Shown piece by piece: positions 50,457 to 59,518 of a DNA stretch of 64,000 nt (the first letter of the stretch is position 1; every line of letters starts with the position of its first letter). The DNA comes from Limnohabitans sp. (GTDB taxonomy: Bacteria; Pseudomonadota; Gammaproteobacteria; Burkholderiales; Burkholderiaceae_C), in NCBI RefSeq assembly GCF_023910625.1, contig NZ_JAAVVW010000003.1, positions 1,488,001 through 1,552,000 on the forward strand, in the 5' to 3' direction. Position numbers and translations under genes: made by a program. A model generated the notes under the pieces. That model was not told the DNA's origin, did no database searches, and worked only from the letters and a program-made list of their open reading frames with translations.

Positions 50457-51422
50457 TTAAGCCTCGTTGCCAGCGACGATGCTCATCACCGCCATGCGCA
50501 CCGCGATGCCAAAGGTCACCTGCGGCAAGATCACGCTTTGCTGGCCGTCGACCACGGCCGAGTCGATCTCGACCCCCCGGTTGATCGGGCCCGGGTGCAT
50601 GACGATGGCGTCGGGCTTGGCCCGTTGCAGTTTTTCGGGGGTCAGACCAAAACTCTCGAAGTATTCCTGGCTGGAGGGCAGCAGCGCGCCGCTCATGCGT
50701 TCGTTTTGCAGGCGCAGCATGATGACCACGTCACAGTCCTTGATGCCTTCTTCGAGGTTGTTGAACACGCGCACACCCATCTGGGCCATGTCGGCGGGCA
50801 CCAGCGTTTTGGGGCCAACCACACGCACTTCGGCGCAGCCCAGCGTGGTGAGTGCGTGAATGTCAGACCGCGCCACGCGCGAGTGCAGCACATCACCCAC
50901 AATGGCTACGGTGAGGTTGGCAAAGTCTTTTTTGTAGTGCCGGATGGTGTACATGTCCAGCAGGCCCTGGGTAGGGTGGGCGTGCCGCCCGTCACCCGCA
51001 TTGACCACATGCACATGGGGCGCGACATGCTGCGCGATCAAATACGGCGCGCCCGACTCGCTGTGGCGCACCACAAAGATGTCGGCGGCCATCGCGCTCA
51101 GGTTGGCAATCGTGTCGAGCAGCGACTCGCCCTTGGCTGCCGACGAGCGGGCAATGTCCAGCGTGTACACGTCAGCCGACAAGCGGGTGGCGGCAATGTC
51201 AAAGGTCGTGCGGGTGCGGGTGCTGTTTTCAAAAAACAGGTTGAACACGCTCTTGCCGCGCAAGAGGGGCACCTTTTTGACTTCGCGGTCGCTCACGCTG
51301 ACGAAACTGGCCGCCGTATCAAGGATGTGGGTGAGGATGTCCTTGGACAAGCCTTCGGTGGAGAGCAGGTGGATCAGCTCGCCGTTTTGGTTGAGTTGGG
51401 GGTTGTTGCGTTTGTAGAGCAT
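50457..51422 (-). CDS. pyrB: Aspartate carbamoyltransferase catalytic chain
   Basis: 321 residues. Carbamoyl phosphate motif [15 protein letters not shown], aspartate-binding [11 protein letters not shown], and the [11 protein letters not shown] loop. First committed step of pyrimidine synthesis: aspartate plus carbamoyl phosphate to N-carbamoylaspartate. No regulatory chain gene (pyrI) is present, consistent with the PyrB-PyrC' assembly. It stands between pyrR and pyrC', spaced by 16 and 10 bases. Confidence 0.96.
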   Translation of the reverse strand: MLYKRNNPQLNQNGELIHLLSTEGLSKDILTHILDTAASFVSVSDREVKKVPLLRGKSVFNLFFENSTRTRTTFDIAATRLSADVYTLDIARSSAAKGESLLDTIANLSAMAADIFVVRHSESGAPYLIAQHVAPHVHVVNAGDGRHAHPTQGLLDMYTIRHYKKDFANLTVAIVGDVLHSRVARSDIHALTTLGCAEVRVVGPKTLVPADMAQMGVRVFNNLEEGIKDCDVVIMLRLQNERMSGALLPSSQEYFESFGLTPEKLQRAKPDAIVMHPGPINRGVEIDSAVVDGQQSVILPQVTFGIAVRMAVMSIVAGNEA

Positions 51423-51438
51423 GTTGTTTTCACCTCAG

Positions 51439-51939
51439 TCAGGCTTTGTTCTCCACTTCGAAACTGAATCGACCCGCCTCGTCGCGGGCCAGCGCCAGCG
51501 ATTGCGTCTCGGGCAGGGCCACGCGGGCAGCGGCGAAGTCGGCCTGCACCGGCAGCTGGCGCCCACCACGGTCCACCAGCACGGCCAGCTGCACGCGGGC
51601 GGGGCGGCCGTAGTCAAAGATTTCGTTCAGCACGGCGCGAATCGTGCGGCCGGTGTAGAGCACATCGTCGAGGATCAGGATGTCGGCCCCAGCCACCTCA
51701 AACGGCATGCTGGTCTGACCACCTGCCGACAAGCCGCGCTGGGCAAAGTCGTCGCGGTGCATGACCGAAGACACCAGACCCGCTTCACCGGCCAGGCCCA
51801 GGTCGCGTTGCAGGCGCTGGGCCAGCCAGGCACCACCCGAGGTGATGCCCACGAGGCGGGTGTTGTCCTGACACAGGCTGCGCACGCCGCGCAAGAGTTC
51901 TTGGTACAGGGCTTCTGCATTCAACGCCAAAGCACTCAT
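51439..51939 (-). CDS. pyrR: PyrR, pyrimidine regulator / uracil phosphoribosyltransferase-like
   Basis: 166 residues from the ATG at 51939, which overlaps the stop of ruvX (ATGA). PRPP loop LILDDVLYTGRTIRA is the main signature, and MHRDDFAQRG is seen near residue 60. PyrR in Bacillus binds pyr mRNA as an attenuator; in Proteobacteria its regulatory role is less sure and phosphoribosyltransferase activity is likely. No clear attenuator stem was found in the pyrB leader. The start codon has AGGAG in the end of ruvX. Confidence 0.9.
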   Translation of the reverse strand: MSALALNAEALYQELLRGVRSLCQDNTRLVGITSGGAWLAQRLQRDLGLAGEAGLVSSVMHRDDFAQRGLSAGGQTSMPFEVAGADILILDDVLYTGRTIRAVLNEIFDYGRPARVQLAVLVDRGGRQLPVQADFAAARVALPETQSLALARDEAGRFSFEVENKA

Positions 51940-52352
51940 GGCAGGCTCCTTAAGAATTGGTCCAGAATGATCGCCGCCGCCGCCGCATCGGCGTCTTTGG
52001 CGCCATAAGCATGCGCTTCGGTGGTGGTGTAGCGCTCGTCCACTTCGTACACCGACAGGCCAAAACGGCCGCGCAACTGGCGGCCGAACTTGCGGGCGCG
52101 CAAGGTGTTTTCGTGCTCGCCGCCATCGGGATGGGTGGGCACACCGATCACCAGTGCATCGGGCTGCCACTCTTGGATGCGTTTGGCAATGTGCTCAAAG
52201 CGGGCGTCGCCCTCGGCGGCGATGGTGCCCTGCGGAGTAGCCGATTTGATCAGTCGGTTGCCCACGGCCACGCCAGTGCGCTTGAGGCCATAGTCAAAAG
52301 CCAGAAAACTCTGGTGATGGGAAGGGATGGCTTGGTCGGGCGTGCTGTTCAT
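51936..52352 (-). CDS. ruvX: Putative pre-16S rRNA nuclease / Holliday junction resolvase YqgF
   Basis: 138 residues. RNase H-like motif LAFDYGLKRTGVAVG, then VIGVPTHPDGGEH and the C-terminal DERYTTTEAH and DADAAAAAIILDQFL, with acidic residues for a metal site. YqgF/RuvX processes the 5' end of 16S rRNA and may act on recombination intermediates. It lies directly after algH, overlapping by 4 bases, as in many betaproteobacteria. Confidence 0.93.
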   Translation of the reverse strand: MNSTPDQAIPSHHQSFLAFDYGLKRTGVAVGNRLIKSATPQGTIAAEGDARFEHIAKRIQEWQPDALVIGVPTHPDGGEHENTLRARKFGRQLRGRFGLSVYEVDERYTTTEAHAYGAKDADAAAAAIILDQFLRSLP

Positions 52353-52951
52353 GCGTGCCCCGCATCAGGCGAGAGCATCCAGCTTTTGAGGCCCAGAAGT
52401 TCCAGGGCGCGGTCGTAACGCTCGGCCATGGGCACCTCAAAAACAACATCGGCGCTGGCCGGCACCGTCAGCCAGGCGTTTTCGCTCAATTCGGATTCGA
52501 GCTGCCCCTCCCCCCAGGACGCATAACCCAAGGTGATCAACACCCTGCGCGGGCCTGCACCCGAAGACAGGGCTTCCAGCACGTCACGAGAAGTGGTCAT
52601 CTCAAGCCCCCCGGGCACCGTCAAGGTGGAGGCGTAAATCGAGCCACCCTCTGGCTCGGGCTTGTCCATCCGCATCGGGTCGTGCAATACAAAGCCACGC
52701 TCGGTCTGCACCGGGCCACCCTGGCCGACCGGGTTATGCATCAGGTCTTGGCGACGCAGCGTCATATCCACCTTGTCAAACAGGTGGCCCATGCTCATGT
52801 CAGCGGGTTTGTTGATGATCAGGCCCATGGCCCCACGGGGGGTATGCTCGCACATGTAGATGACGCTGCGGGCGAATGCCTCGTCCTCCAACCCGGGCAT
52901 GGCGATCAGGAAATGATGCTTGAGGTCAATGGAGGCAGAATCAGCGGTCAT
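52349..52951 (-). CDS. YqgE/AlgH family protein (UPF0301)
   Basis: 200 residues, single YqgE domain: LKHHFLIAMPGLEDEAFARSV, GAMGLIINKP, VGQGGPVQTERGFVLH, ITLGYASWGEGQLE. Its function is unknown; the AlgH name came from alginate regulation in Pseudomonas. It is divergent from the photolyase gene with about 75 bases between, and overlaps ruvX by 4 bases (ATGA-like). Confidence 0.92.
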   Translation of the reverse strand: MTADSASIDLKHHFLIAMPGLEDEAFARSVIYMCEHTPRGAMGLIINKPADMSMGHLFDKVDMTLRRQDLMHNPVGQGGPVQTERGFVLHDPMRMDKPEPEGGSIYASTLTVPGGLEMTTSRDVLEALSSGAGPRRVLITLGYASWGEGQLESELSENAWLTVPASADVVFEVPMAERYDRALELLGLKSWMLSPDAGHA

Positions 52952-53025
52952 GCACCGATTTTAGCGGTCCCGACTCTGCAGGCGGGGTCACGGGTGCATT
53001 GTTTGACTCAAACCGGCAAACCCCG

Positions 53026-54501
53026 ATGGAAACCCCTTTTTCTTGTGGCCTGGTCTGGCTGCGGCGCGACCTGCGCGTGAGTGACCACGCAGCCCTGCAC
53101 CATGCCTTGCAGCACTGTCAGCGGGTGCATGTGGTCTTTGTGTTCGACACCGAAATTCTGGACGCTCTGCCCCGCGCCGACCGCCGGGTCGAGTTCATCC
53201 GCGAGTCTCTGGTCGAAGTCGATGTCCGTTTGCGGGAAATGTCGGGCCACCCGCAGGCGGGCCTGATCGTGCGCCACGGCGTGGCCAAGGACAAAATCGT
53301 CAAACTGGCCCAGCACCTGCAGGCCCAAGTGGTGTTTGCCAACCACGACGACGAGCCCCTGGCGCTGGCGCGCGACATCCAAGTGCGCGGCCATCTGGCC
53401 GACCACGGCATCGTGCTGCACACCTTCAAGGACCATGTGGTGTTTGAGCGCCACGAGGTGCTGACCCAAATGGCCAAGCCCTTCAGCGTCTTCACGCCCT
53501 ACAAAAACGCCTGGTTGAAAAAAGTCACGCCCGAAGACCTGCAGGCTTTCGAGGTGGCCGCACTGGCTAAACGGCTGGCCCCGCGCCCCGATGATTTGGC
53601 GCATCCGGTGCCCAGCCTGCACGACATGGGCTTTGAGCCCACCAACCTGCAGGCCCTGAAAATCCCCACGGGGGAGTCGGGCGCGCAGGCCTTGCTGCAA
53701 GACTTTTTGACCCGCATTGACCAGTACGAAGACACACGCAACTTTCCGGCCGTCAAAGGCCCCAGTTACCTGAGCGTGCATTTGCGCTTTGGCACCGTGT
53801 CGATCCGCCAACTGGCCCGCGAGGCGCATCCACGCATGCTGGCGGGCAGCACGGGGGCCAGTGTGTGGCTGTCAGAGTTGATTTGGCGCGACTTTTATGT
53901 GCAGGTGCTGCACAACTTTGCCCATGTGGGCCAAGGCAAAAGCTTCAAGCCCGACTACGACGCCATCCGCTGGGAACATGGCCCCCACGCCCACAAGTTG
54001 TTTGACGCTTGGTGCGAAGCGCGTACCGGTTACCCGCTGGTGGACGCGGCCATGCGCCAGATCAACCAGACGGGCTACATGCACAACCGCCTGCGCATGG
54101 TGGTGGCGAGCTTTTTGGTCAAGGATTTGGGCATCGACTGGCGCTGGGGCGAAAAGTACTTTGCTACCCACCTGAACGACTTTGACCTGTCGGCCAACAA
54201 CGGCGGCTGGCAGTGGGCCAGCTCCAGCGGGTGTGACGCGCAGCCCTACTTTCGCATCTTCAACCCGATCAGCCAAAGCGAAAAATTTGACCCCGAGGGA
54301 AAGTTCATCCGCCGCTATGTGCCCGAGTTGGCGGCCCTGCCCACGGCCGCGTTGCACGCCCCCTGGCTGGCCAAACCCATGGAATTGCAAGCGGCGGGGG
54401 TGGTGGTTGGCAAGACTTACCCTGCCCCCATCGTTGACCACCCCGAAGCCCGCGAGAAAACGCTGGCCCGGTATGCGGTGGTCAAGAAAAGCGCCGACTG
54501 A
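53026..54501 (+). CDS. phrB: Deoxyribodipyrimidine photolyase
   Basis: 491 residues from the ATG at 53026; the TTG at 52999 is less likely. N-terminal Rossmann antenna domain begins CGLVWLRRDLRVSDHAAL. The FAD domain has SELIWRDFYVQVL, YPLVDAAMRQINQTGYMHNR and ANNGGWQWASSSGCDAQPYFRIFNP, including the Trp electron chain. It repairs UV-induced cyclobutane dimers with blue light. Its stop codon (TGA) directly abuts the reversed stop of the rubredoxin gene (TCA), together forming TGATCA. Confidence 0.93.
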   Translation: METPFSCGLVWLRRDLRVSDHAALHHALQHCQRVHVVFVFDTEILDALPRADRRVEFIRESLVEVDVRLREMSGHPQAGLIVRHGVAKDKIVKLAQHLQAQVVFANHDDEPLALARDIQVRGHLADHGIVLHTFKDHVVFERHEVLTQMAKPFSVFTPYKNAWLKKVTPEDLQAFEVAALAKRLAPRPDDLAHPVPSLHDMGFEPTNLQALKIPTGESGAQALLQDFLTRIDQYEDTRNFPAVKGPSYLSVHLRFGTVSIRQLAREAHPRMLAGSTGASVWLSELIWRDFYVQVLHNFAHVGQGKSFKPDYDAIRWEHGPHAHKLFDAWCEARTGYPLVDAAMRQINQTGYMHNRLRMVVASFLVKDLGIDWRWGEKYFATHLNDFDLSANNGGWQWASSSGCDAQPYFRIFNPISQSEKFDPEGKFIRRYVPELAALPTAALHAPWLAKPMELQAAGVVVGKTYPAPIVDHPEAREKTLARYAVVKKSAD

Positions 54502-54672
54502 TCAGATGGCGACCATCTCGAAATCTTCCTTGCGGGCCGCGCATTCGGGGCATGTCCAATTCATGGGCACGTCTTCCCATTTGGTGCCAGGGGCGATGCC
54601 GCTATCGGGGTCACCTGCGGCCTCGTCGTAAATCCAGCCGCAAATCAAGCACATCCAAGTTTTGTGTTCCAT
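54502..54672 (-). CDS. rubA: Rubredoxin
   Basis: 56 residues from the ATG at 54672. One Fe(Cys)4 site: C8-x2-C11-G in WMCLICGWIYDE and C-x2-C in NWTCPECAARK. It is a small cytoplasmic electron carrier for alkane hydroxylase, oxidase protection or other redox chemistry. It is divergent from thiD with about 104 bases between, an arrangement frequent in Burkholderiales (rubredoxin, thiD, hemL). The 3' end touches phrB with zero spacing. Confidence 0.95.
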   Translation of the reverse strand: MEHKTWMCLICGWIYDEAAGDPDSGIAPGTKWEDVPMNWTCPECAARKEDFEMVAI

Positions 54673-54776
54673 CACCGTGTCGCATTCAGAGAGTCGAATA
54701 GAATGTTTTGATTGTATCGGCCCGCCCACCGGCAGCCCGCAAAGCGGACCCGAAGCCCCTGAGATTCGACTTTTGA

Positions 54777-55718
54777 ATGACCGACTCCAGCCCTGAAACC
54801 CCCGACATTGAGCAGGTCCTGGCCGAAGAAGAAACGGCCTCTTTGGCCTGTGTGCTTTCCTTTAACGCGAATGACCCCAGCGGCGCTGGCGGCTTGAGCT
54901 GCGACGCGGTGGCCATGGCTTCGGTAGGTGCCCACTGCATGCCGATTTGCACCGGCACTTACGTGCGCGACACCACCAGCATCACCGATTTCTACCCCCT
55001 AGACGACGAGGCCGTGCACGATCAAGCACGCGCTATGGCCGAAGACGTGCCCGTGCAGGTCATCAAAGTGGGCTTCGTCGGCACGCCCGAGAGTTTGGCG
55101 GTGATCGCCGAGTTGTCGGACGACTACGACGGCGTGCCGGTCGTGGCCTACATGCCCAACTTGTCGTGGTGGGAAGAAGACAAGATCGACGCCTATTTGG
55201 ACGCTTTTCGCGAACTGCTGCTGCCCCAAACCAGCGTGTTGGTGGGCCACCACAGCACGCTGCGCCGCTGGCTGCTGCCCGACTGGAGCGGCGATCGCAA
55301 CCCTGGCCCGCGCGACATCGCCAAAGCAGCAGCCGAGCTGGGCGTGCCCTACACCTTGGTGACCGGGCTGCCCTTGCCCGAGCAACACATCGACAATGTG
55401 CTGGCCTCGCCCGAAACCGTGCTGACCCACGAAAAGTTTGAACGCATCGAGGCGGTTTTTGCAGGTGCGGGCGACACACTCACCGCCGCTTTGGCCGCCT
55501 TGCTGGCCACCGGCATGGACCTGCCCGAAGCCACCAGCGAAGCGCTGCACTATTTAGACCGGTGCCTGGACGAAGGCTTTCGGCCCGGCATGGGCCAAGT
55601 CATTCCGGACCGCCTGTTCTGGGCCCTGCCTGAAGGCGAAGAAACCGACGACGATGGCCCTGAAGTGCACCCCGGAGGGGATTATTTTGAAGTGCCTTTC
55701 AACGAAACCAAACACTGA
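54777..55718 (+). CDS. thiD: Hydroxymethylpyrimidine/phosphomethylpyrimidine kinase
   Basis: 313 residues, longer than E. coli ThiD (266) through an acidic N-terminal ([18 protein letters not shown]) and an acidic tail. Fold landmarks: [58 protein letters not shown] and the [15 protein letters not shown] anion hole. It phosphorylates HMP and HMP-P in thiamin synthesis. Other thi genes are not adjacent. It is followed by hemL at 8 bases. Confidence 0.9.
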   Translation: MTDSSPETPDIEQVLAEEETASLACVLSFNANDPSGAGGLSCDAVAMASVGAHCMPICTGTYVRDTTSITDFYPLDDEAVHDQARAMAEDVPVQVIKVGFVGTPESLAVIAELSDDYDGVPVVAYMPNLSWWEEDKIDAYLDAFRELLLPQTSVLVGHHSTLRRWLLPDWSGDRNPGPRDIAKAAAELGVPYTLVTGLPLPEQHIDNVLASPETVLTHEKFERIEAVFAGAGDTLTAALAALLATGMDLPEATSEALHYLDRCLDEGFRPGMGQVIPDRLFWALPEGEETDDDGPEVHPGGDYFEVPFNETKH

Positions 55719-55726
55719 GACCCGAC

Positions 55727-57022
55727 ATGACCGACCGCAACCAAGCCCTGTTTGACCGCGCCGCCCAAGTGATTCCCGGTGGGGTCAACTCCCCCGTGCG
55801 CGCCTTTCGCGCCGTGGGCGGCACGCCGCGCTTTGTGCAGCGCGCCCAAGGCGCCTATTTTTGGGACGCCAATGGCCAGAAATACATCGATTACATCGGC
55901 TCTTGGGGCCCCATGATCCTGGGCCACGGCCACCCCGCTGTGCTCGAAGCGGTGCAAAAAGCGGCCCTCGACGGCTTCTCGTTTGGTGCCCCCACCGAAC
56001 GCGAGATCGAGCTGGCCGAAGAAATCCTCAAGCATGTGCCGTCCATGGAAATGGTGCGCCTGGTCAGCTCAGGCACCGAAGCGGGCATGAGCGCGCTGCG
56101 TCTGGCTCGCGGGGCCACCGGCCGCAGCAAGTTCATCAAGTTTGAAGGCTGCTACCACGGCCATGCCGATGCGCTGCTGGTCAAAGCCGGCTCGGGCCTG
56201 GCCACCTTTGGCAACCCCACCAGCGCAGGCGTGCCGCCCGAAGTGGTGCGCGACACCCTGGTGCTGGAGTACAACAACATTCAGCAGCTGGAAGAGGCCT
56301 TTGCTCTGCACGGCAAGGAGCTGGCCTGCGTGATGATTGAACCCATTGCGGGCAACATGAACTTTGTCCGCGCCAGCGTGCCTTTCATGACGCGCTGCCG
56401 CGAGCTGTGCACCGAGTACGGCGCGCTGCTGGTGTTTGACGAAGTCATGTCCGGTTTCCGCGTGGCCTTGGGCAGCGCCCAAAGCGTGTACGCCAAAGCC
56501 ATTCCCGGCTTCAAGCCCGACATGACGGTGCTGGGCAAGGTGATTGGCGGCGGCATGCCGCTGGCCGCCTTTGGTGGCCCGCGCGAGATCATGCGCCAAC
56601 TGGCCCCCACCGGCCCGGTGTACCAGGCGGGCACGCTCAGCGGCAACCCGGTGGCCACGGCCTGCGGCCTGACCACGCTGCGCGAGATCGCCAAGCCCGG
56701 CTTTTTTGAAGCGCTGGGCGCCCGCACGCAAAGCCTGGTCGATGGTCTCAAAGGCGCTGCGGCCAATGCCGGCGTGCCCTTCAGCGCCGACTGCCAAGGC
56801 GGCATGTTTGGTTTCTTCTTGCTTCCCGAGTTGGCGCAAAACTACGCCCTGGTCATGACCAGTGACAGCCCCAAGTTCAACAAGCTTTTCCACGGTTTAT
56901 TGGACGGCGGTGTCTACATCGCACCCGCTTTGTACGAAGCGGGTTTTGTCAGCGCCGCCCACACCGAAGCCGACATCGCTGAGACGGTGCGGGTGGCGGC
57001 TGATGTGTTCAAAACCCTCTGA
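55727..57022 (+). CDS. hemL: Glutamate-1-semialdehyde 2,1-aminomutase
   Basis: 431 residues. PLP-dependent fold type [49 protein letters not shown] (Asp with the PLP ring) and the Schiff-base Lys in [17 protein letters not shown]. It makes 5-aminolevulinate from glutamate-1-semialdehyde, the C5 route of heme biosynthesis. It begins 8 bases after thiD. The abundant c-type cytochromes of the sox cluster need heme, although no regulatory link is visible. Confidence 0.96.
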   Translation: MTDRNQALFDRAAQVIPGGVNSPVRAFRAVGGTPRFVQRAQGAYFWDANGQKYIDYIGSWGPMILGHGHPAVLEAVQKAALDGFSFGAPTEREIELAEEILKHVPSMEMVRLVSSGTEAGMSALRLARGATGRSKFIKFEGCYHGHADALLVKAGSGLATFGNPTSAGVPPEVVRDTLVLEYNNIQQLEEAFALHGKELACVMIEPIAGNMNFVRASVPFMTRCRELCTEYGALLVFDEVMSGFRVALGSAQSVYAKAIPGFKPDMTVLGKVIGGGMPLAAFGGPREIMRQLAPTGPVYQAGTLSGNPVATACGLTTLREIAKPGFFEALGARTQSLVDGLKGAAANAGVPFSADCQGGMFGFFLLPELAQNYALVMTSDSPKFNKLFHGLLDGGVYIAPALYEAGFVSAAHTEADIAETVRVAADVFKTL

Positions 57023-57149
57023 CTTTGTGGGAGCCCACCCTGTGGGCGATGGGCGAGGCACACGACAAGTGCAGGGATTCCATGGGTGCACAGCGCCTCT
57101 GGGCTCACCAATAATGGACGATTGACCGAAGACCCATGGAGACCCCCCG

Positions 57150-58133
57150 ATGAACTCATCACGCCGCCAACTGAACACCTTGCTGGGCGCCAGCCTTTTG
57201 AGTCTGGGGACTGCCCCTTTGGCCTGGGCGCAAACTGCGGCCACCCCAACACCACTCAAGCTGATCGTGCCCTTCACCCCCGGCACCGGCATCGACCTGA
57301 TCGCTCGCACCTTGGGGCCCAAACTCTCGCAGCGCCTGAACCGCCCGGTGGTGGTGGAAAACCGTGTGGGCGCCTCCGGCAACATTGGCACCGAAGCCGT
57401 GGTGCGGGCCGCGCCCGATGGCGCTACCTTATTGGTGAGCGTCAACACCTTGGTCATGAACCGGGCGTTGTACCCAGGCCTGAGTTTTGACGCGGTGAAA
57501 GACCTGAGCGCCGTGTCGCAAACCAGCTGGGGACAACTGCTGCTGGTGACGCACCCTAAAACCGGCTACAAGAATGCTGGCGAATTGGTGCAAGCAGCGC
57601 GACAGCAACCGGGGCGGCTCAATTACGCATCACCCGGTGTGGGCACACCGCACCATTTGTCGATGGAGTTGTTCAAAAACACCGCCCGGGTTTTTCTGAC
57701 GCACATTCCCTATCGGGGCACCGGCCCGGCCGTGACCGATTTGCTCGGCGGCTAGGTGGACGCGATGTTCTTGCCCATCCATGTGGCCTTGCCGCACATC
57801 CGCTCCGGTCGGCTGGTGGCACTGGGCATTGGCAGTGACAAGCGCCACGCCCTGCTGCCCGACCTGCCCACCCTGGCCGAAGCCAAAGCGGGCAATGTGA
57901 ACGTGGACATGTGGTACGGCATCTTTGCCCCCAAAGGCACACCGGCTGATATCGTCAACCTCTACAACCGCGAGATCAACCAACTGCTGAGCGGCGACGA
58001 CGTCAAAAAGGCATTTGTCTCGCAAGGCATGGACCCGAGCGGCAGCACGCCGCAAGCCTTTGCCCAACTGGTCGAGCGCGATGCCGATCGCTGGGCCCGC
58101 CTGATCAAGGACCAAGGCATCAAAGCCGACTGA
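57150..58133 (+). pseudogene. Bug/TctC-type solute-binding protein with an in-frame TAG
   Basis: Signal peptide (LLGASLLSLGTAPLAWAQ) followed by the tripartite-tricarboxylate receptor fold: IVPFTPGTGIDLIARTLG, RVGASGNIGTEAVVRAAPDG, IPYRGTGPAVTDLLGG. A TAG codon at 57753-57755 follows at once, and the same frame continues VDAMFLPIHVALPHI, PTLAEAKAGNV and the end at 58133. Most relatives have Gln-Val-Asp at this place, so the TAG looks like CAG changed to TAG by a single C to T. The rest of the frame is intact. Bug receptors are present in many paralogues in Burkholderiales, so loss of one would be mild. Confidence 0.82.
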
Positions 58134-58144
58134 TGTGAGCGCCC

Positions 58145-58684
58145 TCAGGGCGCACTGTCTAGGTTGGTGTGGGTGCCGGAGTCTGTGGGCAACACCAGGC
58201 AGCGCGTTAGCCCGAAACGCTCAAAGTCACGGTCAAACGTGACCATGCGCAGGCCAGCGCTTTGGGCTGTGGCAGCCAGGCACATATCGGTCCATAAGCG
58301 AATGGGCTGGGGCTCACCGCGACGCCCCAGTAACTGCGCAATGGTGTCATCCAAACCGGGTGGGTCGGCCAGCAAACCCACGGCAGGCGTCTCCAGCCAT
58401 TGGCGGTACATGGCCATGGCCTGCGCCAGATTCAACACATTGGGGCCCATCGCGCGGGGCTGCGACAGCACGCGCACCAAACCCATCATGGTGCTGCGGC
58501 AAAACCACAAAGGTGTATCAGCTTCACATACCGATCGCCAATAGCGCATGGCCGAATTGTGAAACGGGTGCGCAGCGCTGCACAAACCCACCCACACATT
58601 GACATCGAGCAAGTCGCCCGAGGCCAAACGCCAGTTGGCAGATGCTTCAGCCACGCCCCAAGAGCTTGATGGTTCGCTCATCAT
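58145..58684 (-). CDS. PIN-domain protein, VapC-like toxin
   Basis: 179 residues from the ATG at 58684, with GAGGA upstream; a GTG at 58654 that overlaps the antitoxin stop is an alternative. PIN core: LLDVNVWVGL (first Asp), an acidic middle and RLWTDMCLAATAQSAGLRM plus VTFDRDFERFG. It is expected to be a ribonuclease controlled by the ribbon-helix-helix protein encoded just upstream, overlapping by 38 bases. Overlap suggests translational coupling. RNA target unknown. Confidence 0.8.
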   Translation of the reverse strand: MMSEPSSSWGVAEASANWRLASGDLLDVNVWVGLCSAAHPFHNSAMRYWRSVCEADTPLWFCRSTMMGLVRVLSQPRAMGPNVLNLAQAMAMYRQWLETPAVGLLADPPGLDDTIAQLLGRRGEPQPIRLWTDMCLAATAQSAGLRMVTFDRDFERFGLTRCLVLPTDSGTHTNLDSAP

Positions 58685-58931
58685 CTTCCTCGTTGATCAA
58701 TTCATACAAATCGGCATTGGTCATTTTGCTCAGATGCAGCGGCAATGGACCCTGGTTTGGAATGATCAGTGGCCTCGCCTCAAACCGCTTTTGCGGGTCC
58801 ACCACCTCACGGGCAGTCAAGCCCCGTTCCACCAGCTCAATGACCAGGTCGCGAAGGGTTCGGCCCTCTTGGGCGGCCCGGGTTTTGAGGTGCTTGAACA
58901 GCGCATCGGGGAAATCAAGTGAGGTTCGCAT
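58647..58931 (-). CDS. Ribbon-helix-helix antitoxin of a VapBC-like pair
   Basis: 94 residues from the ATG at 58931. RHH: MRTSLDFPDALFKHLKTRAA and RTLRDLVIELVERGL, followed by a flexible tail (IIPNQGPLPLHLSKMTNADLYELINEEDD) that would block the PIN toxin. It precedes the toxin gene, as usual for antitoxins. A longer frame reaching to 59312 is a shadow across the divergent gene. Confidence 0.82.
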   Translation of the reverse strand: MRTSLDFPDALFKHLKTRAAQEGRTLRDLVIELVERGLTAREVVDPQKRFEARPLIIPNQGPLPLHLSKMTNADLYELINEEDDERTIKLLGRG

Positions 58932-59079
58932 ATTTGCATTTTTACATGAACGCATCAAAAAATGCAAGAACCCAACCCATCCCACCGTTTGCCAGCCCTG
59001 AGCTGGCCCAGCAAACCAACGATAATCCAGCACTGCATCACGTCCGGACCGGGCGATTGCCCCGCCAACGAGAGCCCCC

Positions 59080-59406
59080 ATGAAAAAGAACTTCCCCCTG
59101 CAAGCCGAAGGCAAGCACCCCGACCGTGTGCTCGAGGCCGTCAAGCACGAGATCCGCAAATACTTCAAGCGCGAGCGCAACCGCGATGTGCCCAAAGGCG
59201 TGGACTTTTGGGACTTTGACTGCAAAGTGGGCCTGAGCGCCGACAGCGCCGAAGTGGTGCGCGTGAGTGGTGTGATCGAAGCCGTGGACGCCGCTGCAAA
59301 AGCGGGTGCCACCTCGGTCTACGTCGAGATTTTGAGCAAGCACGGCGTTCGGGTGCTCAAGGCAAAAGACGACTACGAAGAACCTCAGCAAGACGCTCAA
59401 TATTGA
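59080..59406 (+). CDS. DUF6172 family protein
   Basis: 108 residues. Highly charged N-terminal (HPDRVLEAVKHEIRKYFKRER) and the signature VDFWDFDCKVG; a ferredoxin-like fold is likely. Small cytoplasmic protein of unknown function that is frequent in gamma- and betaproteobacteria. Its TGA is inside an AT-rich perfect hairpin shared with the rhlE-like gene. Confidence 0.88.
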   Translation: MKKNFPLQAEGKHPDRVLEAVKHEIRKYFKRERNRDVPKGVDFWDFDCKVGLSADSAEVVRVSGVIEAVDAAAKAGATSVYVEILSKHGVRVLKAKDDYEEPQQDAQY

Positions 59407-59429
59407 ATAAAAAGTGATTTTTTATTCAA
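59403..59429. terminator. AT-rich palindromic terminator between DUF6172 and rhlE
   Basis: TTGAATAAAAA-GTGAT-TTTTTATTCAA, an 11-bp perfect stem. The palindrome covers the stop codon of the plus-strand gene. Internal A and T runs make it usable on both strands. Confidence 0.7.
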
Positions 59430-59518
59430 CGGTTGGCGGGTTCAAGTACGAGGTCGAACATTTATAAGCACTTGGCTTAATTTGTTTAATTTCGATATAA
59501 ACGCGACTCGGCACCTCT

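Noticed and set aside
57753..57755. Pyrrolysine-type reading of TAG in the Bug gene
   Set aside because: No Pyl genes are in the window, the position is Gln in relatives, and a single C to T explains it.
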